Below are positions 23,031 to 36,622 of a stretch of 64,000 bases of DNA, one piece after another (within the stretch, counting starts at the first letter, position 1; each line of letters starts with the position of its first letter). Source of the stretch: Dacryopinax spathularia (taxonomy: Eukaryota; Basidiomycota; Dacrymycetes; Dacrymycetales; Dacrymycetaceae); NCBI GenBank assembly GCA_037974965.1, contig JBBPFI010000009.1, forward strand, positions 930,001 to 994,000. Reading direction: 5' to 3'. The notes beneath the pieces were generated by a model. That model saw nothing but the letters and a program-made list of their open reading frames with translations. It had not been told where the DNA came from and ran no database searches. A program made the position numbers and the translations under genes.

Positions 23031-23060
23031 AGCTGTCCGCGGAAGGCTTCCATACGCGGC
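23031..23060 (-). repeat. Right terminal inverted repeat
   Basis: Pairs with 21740-21771. Its inner half also forms a hairpin with GCGGACAGCT just inside the element. Confidence 0.75.
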
Positions 23061-23788
23061 TGTGTTGAAACCAGCAGGGGTTCGGCTGACCGACCCCACA
23101 CGATAAGCACTGGAGCCATTAATGCTCTATGCTGGAGTTTCTACAGAAGAATATTGTCCGTCTACCCTTTCTGTCCGGCACTCGGATGAACAGCTTGATC
23201 GAACCCGTATCAGGACGAGCGTTAAACCCCCGTTTGGGCCAGCCATCACTTTAATAAAGCTTGCAACATCTGAGTATGTAATCTCATCGGCTCTCGCACA
23301 GCTCCTGGTCCGCGGTCAGCTGATATTGATCCGTTCAGAGACAAAGGCTCCTGGGCTGCAGAGCCGACGCGTGCATAGAAGGGAGAGCCACTGCTACAAA
23401 TACATTGGGCGCGACGTCGATCAATGATCATCGAACTTCGGCACCGGCTCGCAACTGCTCTGCGGACTCAGTCCGTCGGTCGCTCGTCCATGTTTCGGAT
23501 ATGCCCATATCATTGCGGGTTATATACAAGATGACCCTATAATATCGGCCAAAAATATGAACAATTGAGCGCCGTCGCGATAGAACAGAAGACTACGCCA
23601 ACAGCACCCTGCCAGTCTCGTCATCCATCATGTCACCAGCAAGAAGGTGAAGGGCTCTCATTGATCTTTCCAGCACGTATAATCAACATTAGCTACACTA
23701 ATGTCACCAAACGCCTTGCAGTCCAATCGCCTCTCAGGGGGCAGCACCTTCACCCGGGCTGGCGCACTCGCCGCACTGACAACTCCCT

Positions 23789-24643
23789 TCAGAAATCTCC
23801 CTCGAAGTTGCGCAGACTGAGCAGCTCTGCCTGAAGGCTACGACGCTTCATCCCCAGATCAAAGTCGTCATCGTCGTCGGTGAAGGCTCGTCTGTTCAGC
23901 GGCTTGCTCTTGCTGTGTAGATCGCTTTTGCTGAGTGGTGGCGGAAGATTCTGATGAGCCGCGTTCGCTGCGGGTTTCGGGCTGGGTGGCTTAGGAGCGT
24001 TGGATGTCTGCTCATCCACGTCAGTATTTACGTCTCGAGAGAGCAGTTAGAAGTACATACCGGCGGATGGGGAGAGATGTCGAAAGTGGGCGAGCTCGAT
24101 TTCTTGTCCCCGCTGCGGCCTTCTAGAACTTCGTTGTCGTATTCGTCAAGAAGAGAACGAGAGTCGAGATCAAACGCCGGATCGTCACCACCCAACGATC
24201 GCCTGTTCAGGGGCTTGCTCTTCTTGTGAAGGTCGTTTTTGCTGAGTGGGGGTGGAAGATTCTGGTGAGCTGGAGCAGCGTTCGCCGGCGGTTTCGGGCT
24301 GGGCGGCTTGGGGTTACTGGACGTCTTCTCACGAGCATCAAGATTTAGGTTCTTGGATGGTCTGAAGTTGTTCACATACCGGTGGATGAGGGGTGATGTT
24401 GAACCCGGGCGAGCCAGACTTCTTGTTCGACTCGCCAGTACGACCTTCAAGAATATAGTCGGCCCACTCGTCAAAAGCACGACCCGCTACCGCATATTCG
24501 CCAGCGTCGCCAAATGATCGGACATCCACCTCATATGCGACCTCACCAAGCGATCTTGCCTTCGTGCTTTCGATAGGAAGAGCTTGACTGAGGGCGATCA
24601 TGGCGACCAGGATAACGGGAGCATAGTGAGCCTTGAATAACAT
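23789..24643 (-). CDS. Secreted cysteine-free protein SPC with duplicated exon module
   Basis: Three exons (24643-24380, 24324-24061, 24007-23789), all joined in phase 0, give 248 residues. Exons 1 and 2 are both exactly 264 nt. The signal peptide is MLFKAHYAPVILVAMIALSQ, followed by ALPIES. Exons 1 and 2 share similar ends (ILEGRTG...PHPP and VLEGRSG...PHPP), and exons 2 and 3 share similar starts: TSS/TSN, KPPSPKP, HQNLPPPLSK, then SKPLNRR. So one exon-intron-exon unit has been duplicated in tandem. Each module ends in a dibasic RR followed by an acidic stretch, and KRR occurs again in exon 3. No cysteine. Predicted secreted and possibly proteolytically processed; function unknown. Confidence 0.82.
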
Positions 24644-24692
24644 GTTGATAGGAAAGTCTTAATGAAAGCGATAGGGAGCGAGTGGGTGTATG

Positions 24693-24809
24693 GTCCTGGC
24701 CGGCAGGAAGTGGCAGTTGCGAAAGTGGGAGAGGCGTGAAGTAGGAGGGATGCTCGAGTGTCCAGCACTACAATGGGGACTCCAAGTTCCTCTGGCATCC
24801 CATTTTATA
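24693..24809 (-). promoter_or_regulatory. SPC promoter and leader boxes
   Basis: On the gene strand: TATAAAA (24809-24803), TAGTGCTGGACACTC (24770-24756), then CCTGCCGGCCAGGAC (24707-24693), with the ATG at 24643. Same order and spacing as in the other three family members. Confidence 0.7.
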
Positions 24810-26509
24810 CCCTACGACGAGCTTCCTGTCCTGTTGAACTTGAATAAGATTAGGATAAGCTGAGAAGAGGGTGCGGTGCAAGCCGGACGCACCTATGCTT
24901 CTCGCCGTCCTCGCTCCTGACGATCGCCAGCTTTCCCACCGAAAACCCCAATTGACCTCGTGGAACAAGCGGGAGAAATGAATGCCTTCGTTCCAGACAC
25001 TGCTGCCAAACATTTTCCACTACCAGAGACCAGTCACCATCCGCTGCAGTTGGCAGAGCCTGTCCAGGAGACTGCCACACCAACAGGCATCGGGCAGCTT
25101 TTTCCGTGCGATGAAGCGAAGACTCCGGAGTAACGTCAAAGCTTATCCACAACACCGAGCAACCTCCGATGCCTCTCCTCCCGCTGCCGGTAGCTGTACC
25201 TCTGCCCGTGCCTATCAGTTCGCAAGAGAAGAAAATTAGCTTCTGAGAGAATACAGACCCTTGATTGCCAGAGGGTGAAACACGTCTTTGAGGAACTAAG
25301 GAGCCTAATTCTTCTTAGAGATTCGTGCATCGCCTTCTAAGAGAAGGGTCATTGTGGTGCTTCCCGTGTGAGAAACCTTCTCAGCTTACATAGACAGAAT
25401 CGGCTCATGTAAGGCCATCGCTGAGCGAGGATCGCGGTTGTTACATACGCTGATGGGCTTACATGAGGCGGTCAGCGCGAAGCCTCGTGTCAATACGATC
25501 AGGTAGTTAGTCTGGGAGGGCATCAGCGGAGTGGGATGCTTGCCGGTCCAGGGTGGAGCCCGCACACAATTGGGGCCTGCACGGAAGGCGAATCCGGCCA
25601 CACCCAAAGGTGAAGACTTGGTTCGGCTGCACCGTAAACCTGCCTGTGAAGCATGTGCCAGCAAGCCGTGTTCTTGGTCGAAGGGAGGGGGGAACAGTCG
25701 GATTGAGCGGATAGAACAGAGTCGCGCGGCCCGTGCGGCAGCACCGCCTAGTGACCGCGATCCTGGAAGCGCACACCGTCTGAGTCCTTTGGGAGGGTAG
25801 CGACCTCACTCTCGACGGCGAAACAAGAGCGACGAGACGACTAGCTTGCAACAGCCTGGAAAAGGGAAGAGGTCGGTCCCGTTTCCTCCTGAGCTTGAAA
25901 AGCCTGGAAGACCGGACCGGACGACACCCGAGCAGAGGTTGCACTGTACTGTACAGTAGCTCGGAGCAGATTGCACTATCTCCCGGCGTACTGCTCTTCA
26001 CGGAAAGGACGAAGATCGCTGCTTTCTGGCGCAGGGTTGCTCAGGCTTAAGCTCCAGTGAGTCAAGATGCCTTTCGAAGAAGGTGACGGTTTTCCGTAGT
26101 TTGCCAGGTCGATAACGCTGAGACTCGGCCGACACTACTAGAAAAGGGGTGAAGGTGGGTGCAGGTGCGTAGATCAATATGGCCACTGTTGGGAATTAAT
26201 TGCGGAAGCGCGAGCCTCACGTCTTCATGTCTTGACCAGGTTCACGTCGGATGCGTCCCCTTACAGTCGTCCGAGGGCAGGCCAGGCATACGTCGTACGA
26301 TCTTTGCGTTCGCCTTGCTGCAAGTGGGATCCGTACGTTCGGTGGCAGCTAATCGTCCTTCAACAGACTTTCCATCAACCAAAAGCATCTAGCTAGATAT
26401 TAACAAGTACTTTCAACCAAAGATACAGTTTCACCCCTTGACTTCACCGGTTCGTCCTCCTCCTCTTCTTCATCATCATCTTTGCGTCCCCACTCATTAA
26501 GGGGAGTCT
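24810..26509. other. 1.7-kb region without a supported gene
   Basis: Lies between SPC and the carbonic anhydrase 3' end. ORFs on both strands (longest about 164 codons, 25507-26001 minus) lack domains and splice logic. I looked for a fifth copy of the secreted family or its promoter boxes and did not see one. Confidence 0.35.
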
Positions 26510-27302
26510 CTATTCCAGCGGTCCAACACTGCACCCCATATCCCTCACCAACCCCGTGCCGACCTCATACACCCATCCATGCACCCACACCTTCCTCCCT
26601 TCCTTCCACGCGCGCTGGATGATATCCGTATGCACGACATGGCGGACTTGCTGCTTGACGCTCGCTTCGAGTAGTTTGGGGAGGGCGTCGGCTTCGGACT
26701 GCGAGGAGAGGCCGAGGGACTGGGCGAGCTGCATGAGGGGGGTGAGCCAGCGGATCAGAGGCGCGCTGGGCGAGGGGGAGGGGGTCGTGTTGGAGAGCGC
26801 GTAGGAGGCGGCGACGCCTCCGCAGGAGGTGTGCCCGCAGACGATGACTGGTGGGCATACGCGTCAGCGTTCGCAGATGTGGGCAGTATGGAACGAGGAC
26901 GTACCGTGCTCGACGCCGAGGTTCTCGACCGCATAGGTCAGCACAGACAAAGCAGAGTCATCATTCGGATGGAACTGGCTATGATAGTCTCAGCATACAG
27001 CCCTCGGAAACTCACATATACGAAGAGACTCACTTGGCAATATTCCTATGCACGAATATCTCCCCCGGCTTAGCGGCAAGCTTGACCGTCTCCGGCACCC
27101 GACTGTCCGAGCATCCAATCCAGAGGATCTTGGGCGCTTGACCTTTTGCACTGCGCTCGAAGAAGTCGGGTTCGAGGCTCTTTACGTCCGCGGCCCATTT
27201 TGCGTTCTGGGCGAAGAGTCGGGCGAGGAGGGGGAAGGAGTCGGCTTTGACTGGTCCTGTGGCTTGCGCGGGCGGGACGGCGTTGCCGTTTGTTGTTGAC
27301 AT
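26510..27302 (-). CDS. Beta-class carbonic anhydrase
   Basis: Zinc enzyme interconverting CO2 and bicarbonate (the fungal Nce103/Can group), supplying bicarbonate for carboxylations. Exons 27302-27034, 26978-26905 and 26847-26510 give 226 residues from the MSTTNG start. The zinc and active-site motifs are complete: CSDSRV (Cys, Asp, Arg), HRNIANQ, then CGHTSCGG (His and Cys). SVLTYAVENLGVEH precedes the latter. The frame stays open 93 codons upstream to an ATG at 27581, and that extension is rich in Arg, Ser and Pro without acidic residues. A mitochondrial or alternative isoform is therefore possible. I take the shorter start because its context is good and it aligns with typical family length. 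Confidence 0.92.
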
Positions 27303-27581
27303 TGTGCGGTTTTGCAGAGAGAGGGGAAGATGTATGCGTGGGGATGCGGCGACGTGGACGAGGGAGGAAGAGGGAGGAGAAAGGGGGGTGAACGAGGAGG
27401 AGAGGGAGCGAGCGATTATATGCTGATTGGGCGGAAGCGGGGACGGAGACGGAGATTGGTTTGGGTGGGGAAAGAAGCGCGGGGTCGGAGAACGAAAGCG
27501 CGACTGCGCCAACGGGCGAACAGCGATCCGAGCGAGTGGGAACGTGATGGGCAGAGCTGGGTGCGGCGATAGCGGTCCCAC

Positions 27582-28344
27582 CGAATGGGCGCTGTTATCG
27601 CGTGATAGGAGTCGTGCTGGGCGTCGTGGTGAGGTAAAAATGGGTTGATGGGTTGCCTAAGCGGCGGGGAGATACGGAAGACGGTTAGGGGGAGACGGTT
27701 GATGGGAGATAAAGGTGGGCAAGGTGATGGTGATAGGAGGATACGATGAGGAGGCGGAAGATGTATGCTGTCTGACTCGAGAGGGGGAGGGGACGGAGCA
27801 ACGGAACTACCCTGACTGACGAGGCTTTCAATGGGGAAGGGGAGGACGATGTCTCTCCTTTTGCGCGCGTCTATATCGTCTTATGCGCGCGTCGCGATCA
27901 AAGAATACCCAACAAGAAGTCTATTCTCCCCTAAACTGAATACGAATATTCCAGACCATGTCTTTTCTTTCTGTCCAATCCAAAATCTTGCTCGCGGGCG
28001 AGGTGTGGGAACGGCCTGCCCAACGAACGTTGATTCGTCCCCAACTGATTTTGGCTTGATTGACGACATCAGGAACCAACTGGACCGCGGGAAGAGAAGG
28101 ATTTCAGGGTAAGGGAAATACGTCATCGTCGTTCGGACTGTGAAAGGAAGGGCCCGGGCCGCGGCCACAAAGGGTCCTCCCACAGAAGGCAGGTTCGGAA
28201 ATGAACACGGTGCCACTCGCCAGCTTGATCACTAGCCAGTCGATAGCCCTGACCGGTGCTGCTTACCTCTTTCTGCACTAGATGACAACGAGCTAGAACT
28301 TGAAAGCTGTAGAGCCTGATCCCAAGCAGATCGGCACGGCCACG
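27582..28344. promoter_or_regulatory. Divergent promoter region between carbonic anhydrase and RecQ genes
   Basis: Purine-rich plus strand near the carbonic anhydrase side and no supported gene. A possible 5' leader for either gene. Confidence 0.3.
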
Positions 28345-31408
<3,064 letters not shown>

Positions 31409-32451
31409 CAACGAGGCGTGTTTTGTGAGTTTTCCCTGTACTGGACTTGAGTGGTTTTCTGTCTGGGACCTGAGTCTATGATAGCCCTGCGATACACCCT
31501 GCCAACTCGTGTTTACCGTAACCCCTCGCGATGCAATGTGTGTGTTTTTGCACAAAAATTGCTCGGTTCACAGTTCCGCCGGACCGCCAGACAGAGGATA
31601 ATTCCCTATCGATCACCCGTGCGGTACCGCGATCTCCCGAGAAAGACGAACCTGTGGCCATGCCCGCAAGCTCGGCTCGAAAGAAGCCAGTGTGTACGAT
31701 CCCGGCCCCAATCCCTAATTGCACGGACATAGCATGCAGTTTTCTCCGCGGAACATGATGAGCACATGTAACTTATCAGCGCTTCCGTAAGCATTGGTTT
31801 ACGGCACGTTGTCAGGCGATGATAGGGCCGGAACTGATGTACGGGCGGCTTATTTCGTGGACACGTGACTCGCCAGCTTAGGTAACGTGTGCCGGTTGTG
31901 GATCCGCTGAATTGTCGAAGACGGGTTGTCAGCCGTTGACACGGGCTGTTTCACCTTCCTTGAACAACAAGACTTCTGGCGTCCTTCGTACAAGCATTGC
32001 AAGAGCTCTCTTACGTCCGATCAGTCCGAGAGTATGTAGCAGGTCGTGGCTTGAAACATGCGAAATCGCGGCCACGCGCAGGTTGGCACGATACTGAAAA
32101 GGAGAAAACACGTCCAAAACGCCGGACTGAGCGTCCGTTTAATGGAACCCTTAAGTCACCAGAAACAATCGAGGGAAATATTGGTCAACTGAACGAAATG
32201 TTCCATGCGAGAGCGGTGCATGTAGGAGAACTGCAGGCCTTTTCCGCGAGCACTGATACAAATTTTGCAGATAACTTGCTATGCTGTGGCTAGCAACCTG
32301 AGACTGACAGTCATCGTTTTTCAATATGTCCAAAACTTGGACCTTCGCAACCGGGACAGGGCCTATCAGAATCATCTCAAGAGTATTCATTTCCACCGGC
32401 ACTCATGCACAAACGCCAAGAGACGGACGCCAACCTGGAGACATAAAAAGC
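31409..32451. other. Intergenic region between RecQ and SPD
   Basis: About 1 kb with no supported gene; small ORFs only. The SPD promoter starts at its right end. Confidence 0.35.
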
Positions 32452-32553
32452 GTGCACTCGACCACTCTCGCTCTTCACTGCAGTGCCGGACACTCAGACA
32501 CGCTCCCGTAATCTTTCCCTCCATCCACTCACATATCGCCTGCCGGCCAGAAC
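32452..32553 (+). promoter_or_regulatory. SPD promoter and leader boxes
   Basis: TATA-like CATAAAAAG (32452-32460), CAGTGCCGGACACTC (32481-32495), then CCTGCCGGCCAGAAC (32539-32553), with the ATG at 32608. The middle box is identical to SPB's, and the last shares 13 of 15 bases with SPC's. Confidence 0.7.
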
Positions 32554-32607
32554 CACTCTTTCACACGTCATCACTAGCTCACTTCTCATTGCCACTCTCC
32601 CAAGAAG

Positions 32608-33244
32608 ATGCTGTTCGAGCCGCAATACGTTCCTCTTTTGCTCGCCGCCACCGCCGCCCTCAGCAGCGCGCTCCCCATCGAAAGCCGCTCCGTTGGTGAC
32701 GAGGGCTACGACATCACTGCTCGATCCATTGGGGAGCAGGACAACTCAGCTCTCGCAGCTCGTGGCGGCAGAAGGATAGTCGCCTCCAGGCCGTTCCATC
32801 TGAACGTTGCTACCATGGGTTTCGTGCGTACCCGCTTACTGTTGCTCAATGTGTTCAACTATTGATCTAGCTTGCAACGTGCTACAAAGAAGCGGTCGAT
32901 CGACGATGACAAGGCCTACGATGTTGGGAGCCGTTCTGTACCCCATGAAGAGGACTACGACCTCGCACACCGGTCTCAACCGCCCAAGCCTCCTGTATGT
33001 CAAAGCACCTCTAGGTATACTCTAATAGCTGACTTCATCACGTTCCCAGAAGACATCAGTGGCGCAGAACATCGAGCCCCCGGTCAGCAAGGACGAGCTG
33101 ATCAAGAAGTCGAAGCCCTCGAATCGCGGTCGTTCATTGTATGAGTACGAAGGCGAGTACGACGACATGCAGCTGCGTGGCCTCGCGCCAGAGGCACAAG
33201 TCCTCCGGCTCCGTGGGCTAGGGATGGAGATGGATCATGATTAG
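32608..33244 (+). CDS. Secreted cysteine-free protein SPD (new family, member D)
   Basis: Three exons (32608-32823, 32890-32994, 33053-33244), all phase 0, give 170 residues. The signal peptide MLFEPQYVPLLLAATAALSS is followed by ALPIES, as in SPC. Exon 2 starts with the dibasic KRS and ends in KPP just before a GTATGT donor. Exon 3 starts TSVAQNIEPPVSKDELIKK then SKPSNRGRS, matching the SPC module (TS...QNLPPPLSK.DLH.KSKPLNRR) and following an intron at the same position. Acidic, Tyr-rich stretches follow (YEYEGEYDD). No cysteine. This is the only family member on the plus strand, and it is separated from SPC by carbonic anhydrase and RecQ. Function unknown. Confidence 0.8.
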
Positions 33245-34160
33245 CCCGCGACTCAGCACGTTTGCAGGTTTGCAGTTCCAAGCCGCTGGACAGGGCATGA
33301 GACAGGGCGGAAGCGGTTTTCTCAGTTTGATTTCGCTTGTCTACAGTACTGTGCTCAGAGAAAGACAATGAGAGTGCCACTTTCGGTCCGAGAGACTGCA
33401 ACGGCACCAACATGTTGCCCTATCTGAGGTCTTCATGCTGAGGAAGGCCGCGTTGGCTAACCTCGAAGGGCTATACTTCACTTCGCCAGCTCTTTGAACC
33501 AGCTCCCGCAAGTATTTGAGCAGAGCAGAGAACGGTACTTAGGGCGGAGGATGGATAATGGCGGATGGATGTACATGCATGTCCATTTTATGGCGTATAG
33601 ACAAAGAGACGTAGAGACGTGAGGAGTGTGCGTGCGGGAGTGTAAGTGTAACTGTGACTGTTCATGCATGTGATGCTGATGACTGAGGAACGAGCAGGGA
33701 ATAAAGGGTGAAAAGTGTAAAAGAGCCTCAAAGGAGAAAGGAGGCATACGCGGTTTGACCCAGAAAGAACAGCAGAAGAACAGCTTGAAGGAAGGAAAGG
33801 AGAGAGGGAGAGAGGATCCGTGTAAAGAAAGGGAAAGATGGTTCGTGGTGGAACTTGTGGGCTGAGAAGCAGAAGAGTGAGCGGAAGAGAAGAATGTGAG
33901 GAAGAGTGAGAGGAAGAGCGTGCACCGTCCGTTCCCTTATTGTTTCAGGGTTGGCGAGTCGAGCCCCGTCAGGCCATATAAGGGATGAGATACGCGGATA
34001 TACCAACACAGGCAGAGCAAACAGAAGAAAACAGGCTGCAGACCAGAGGCCTGCCTGCGCCCAAGGAAGGCAGGCGAGGCAGGCAGGCAGCAGCAAGGAA
34101 GGAAGGAAGGAAGGAAAGAGGATGACGGTGAGTGAGCGTGAGAGTGAGCCCAAGGTCAGG
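33245..34160. other. Intergenic region between SPD and the Rho2-like gene (tail to tail)
   Basis: About 0.9 kb, AG-rich on the plus strand from about 33720. It includes GGCA and GGAA simple repeats near 34070-34120. No supported gene. Confidence 0.35.
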
Positions 34161-35573
34161 TCAGGCAATAACGCAACACCCCTTCGTCTCGTCCCTCTCG
34201 AGCCTCCTGCCCATACTCGGCACCTCGCCCGACCGTCTCCTTCCCCCCGTCCCGCCCGGCCCGCCCGCGCCTTCCCGCATGAGCATCGCCGCCCTCGTCG
34301 CCGCCTCGAACACGTCGTCCACTCCTTCATTCTTGAGCGCACTGCATTCCTTATACGCGCGAGCGCCGATATCGGCCGCCATTTGCTCGCCTCGACTGCG
34401 CAGGACGTAGGGGTATGTGATCCCGGGGGTCGCGTTGGCGTTGTAGGGCGCGTCGGGCGGGCGAAGGTCGGCTTTGCACCCGACGAGGATGACGGGGACT
34501 TGCGGGCCGCAGATCGAGCGTACTTCTTCGATCCACTGGCAGCGAGCGTTAGCGAGCTGCACGAGACACTCCAAGCTCGTGACACAAGGAAGAGGCAGCG
34601 CACCTTGACAGAAACGTTCTCTAACGAATCGGGCGTATCGATCGCGAACGCAATAAGGATCACATGACTCTTGGAATACGATAACGGCCTCAACCTCTGT
34701 TCCGACTCATCAGTCTCACGACTCCCTTACTCAACAAAATGTAGAACGAACCTCATACTCTTCCTGCCCTCTACAAACAACAACATCAGTCCGATGTCCC
34801 GAAAGGGATGCCAGCAGCAGCAGCAGGGAGGAAGGGAGAAAGGGGGGAACTCACGCCGTATCCCATAATGCCAGCTGGACAGGCTTCCCATCGAGCCTTA
34901 TCTCCGCAACGTAGTTCTCGAAGATCGCTGGTAACGGGCAAAACAGATCAGCATCAGCAGAGCAATCGGGGAAGTGGTCCGATACGGGCGGAGAAAAAGC
35001 GGAAAGAATGGGGCATGGAGCGGGGAGGGGGGTTCCAGCGCATCGGGTTGGGGTTCGTTTGGGGTGGTGGGTGGCTCCGAGCAGCGTACCGCAGCTGCAC
35101 GCTGGTGCGCTGTACCGGCCTCAGCCTGGTGTGCAGCACGCAGCAGATTTGGGGTGCGAGTGCAAAGGAATTAGGGTGCCTCGTCGTCCCCCTCCGCCTC
35201 CCCTCCCTCCCTCGTGCAAGAGCCCAGCCCCGAGAGGTAGATAGAAAGAGGGTTGTGGTACGATCAGAACGACCCAGAGAAAGGTGCACGCACTCGGCTC
35301 GTATTCTTTTGGGAACTCGCCCATCGCGAACACGCAGAGAAGACTGCTCAGGCACATATCAGCCGTTTGACTCAGGAGGCAGAGGGGTATATAACCCCTC
35401 CGCGAAGGGGGAGGGGGGGACGTACCTCGTCTTGCCGCATGCGCCGTCCCCTACGATAACCAGTTTTCGTCGGATCTACAATGAGCGGCTCTTGTCAGTA
35501 CGCCGTCCGCGGGCAGATGGATGAGAGGAGGGGGAAGAGGAGGGGTGCGCACCGCTTGCTGTGACGAGGACAT
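34161..35573 (-). CDS. RHO2: Rho-family small GTPase, Rho2-like
   Basis: Membrane-attached GTPase switch of cell-wall and actin signalling. The spliced protein is about 225 residues: MSSSQQA, then [14 protein letters not shown] (P-loop), EYEPTIFENYV (effector loop), [20 protein letters not shown] (G3), VGCKADLR (G4), KECSALKN (G5) and a C-terminal CCVIA prenylation box, preceded by an unusually Gly/Arg-rich linker. [14 protein letters not shown] fits Rho2 better than Rho1 or Rho3. There are seven exons. The first has only seven codons, and the fifth is a 19-nt microexon at about 34770 encoding AGQEEYE, which contains part of the G3 motif. It is divergent from the photolyase gene across a long 2.4-kb gap. 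Confidence 0.9.
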
Positions 35574-36334
35574 GATGACGCTCAAGGAGACAGCTCTTGG
35601 AAGCTACAGCCAGATACGCTTGCTTGCTTGGTAGGAGGAAGGGAGGGGGAAGCGGGTGTATACGTATATACCGAGCGTCAGGCAGGGGGCGATAGGACGG
35701 AGGGAATGGGGAAGCAACAGTCGGGGGTGGGTTCGGTTCGGTTCGGTTCGCTTATTCGGTTGGGTGGGCGATGCGGTGCGGTGCGGTCTGGGCGATGTGT
35801 GAGGGTTCGTGTGGGCTGGGGGTTGTGGGTTGTGGTGTTTTGATGGGTTTTAGTGTGAATGCGGTGAGGGCGTGTGCGACGTTGTCGGGTTTTGTTGCGT
35901 GCGATGTGCGTTGTGGGAGGCTTGGGGGAAGTGAGGGAGAGGAGAGGAGGGAAGCAGGAGCAGGAGCTGTGTAGGGGAGCGACGACGAGCAGATAGACGG
36001 ACAGCGAGCACCACCTATCAACTATCAGTCTATCGTTATTCGCTATTCGCTATTCGCTCGATATGCGATATGTGATAGCTGATGATGATGATGATGTCGA
36101 TGCTGAGCCAACTATAGTCGGATAGCGCAACGGAGCGTTAACGCGAGTGAGCGTTGAGAGCTGGAACTGCACTCGGATAGGAAGGGGGAGAGCGGCCAAC
36201 GAAGGAGCGAAGGGTGACGGGCGAAGACGAGAGAAGCGGATGACGACGCGAGCTGTTGGGGAGAGTCGAGACCTCCCGCGCTAGCTGGTCGCTGTTTCGC
36301 CTCGAAAGGAAGTTGAGAGAGCGGCGAGAAGCTG

Positions 36335-36622
36335 TTGCTGATGCTTGCTGCTTGCTCGCTTCCCGTGAGCTTCTCGTTTGCTGGCGCTGCGCACGCTGGG
36401 ACTCCGGACGATGACGACGGTGAGGACGACGACGGTGAGGACGACGACGGTGAGGACGACGGCGATGACGGGTACAACAGCGACGACGGCGAGCTGACGG
36501 AGATATTGAGCAAAGGGCTCAGGTCACTCCTTCGTACTACTTTGGACAAGTCGATGTCGGTGCTGTCGGTGCTGACCGGGTTGACGCACTTTCACCAAAG
36601 GTGGGCTGAGAGTCGACGTTGA
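36335..36622 (+). CDS. Possible small secreted acidic protein
   Basis: A 95-codon ORF beginning with a signal-peptide-like MLMLAACSLPVSFSFAGAAHA, followed by repeated DDDGE units. The other strand is also open here (36112-36549, Ser/Pro-rich), so the repeat could be open by composition alone. No similarity recognised; low confidence. Confidence 0.25.
   Translation: MLMLAACSLPVSFSFAGAAHAGTPDDDDGEDDDGEDDDGEDDGDDGYNSDDGELTEILSKGLRSLLRTTLDKSMSVLSVLTGLTHFHQRWAESRR
36412..36463 (+). repeat. 15-bp minisatellite (GACGACGGTGAGGAC-type)
   Basis: Three to four units of GAGGACGACGACGGT in direct tandem, with a shorter degenerate unit at the right end. Confidence 0.8.

Larger units (their letters stand above)
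21740..23060. mobile_element. AT-rich insertion with terminal inverted repeats (about 1.3 kb)
   Basis: The left end (21740-21771) and the right end (23031-23060) are near-perfect inverted repeats. Both read GCCGCG..TATGGAAGCCT then CCGCGGACAGCT from outside inward, with one 2-nt indel and one mismatch. The interior (about 21850-22920) is markedly AT-rich and poor in CpG compared with the flanks. A hairpin-forming repeat, GCGGACAGCT/AGCTGTCCGC, sits at the right end (23016-23040), and CCAAGGG/CCCTTGG occurs near 22914-22940. No transposase is recognisable, and target-site duplications are not evident. A non-autonomous DNA transposon or decayed element is the best reading. Confidence 0.6.

Noticed and set aside
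25507-26001. 164-codon minus-strand ORF rich in Arg, Ser and Pro
   Set aside because: Composition typical of random GC-rich frames; no motif and no spliced continuation.
33728-34693. 321-codon minus-strand ORF over the Rho2-like gene
   Set aside because: It starts inside a Rho exon and reads through an intron into another frame; only the [10 protein letters not shown] part is real coding sequence.
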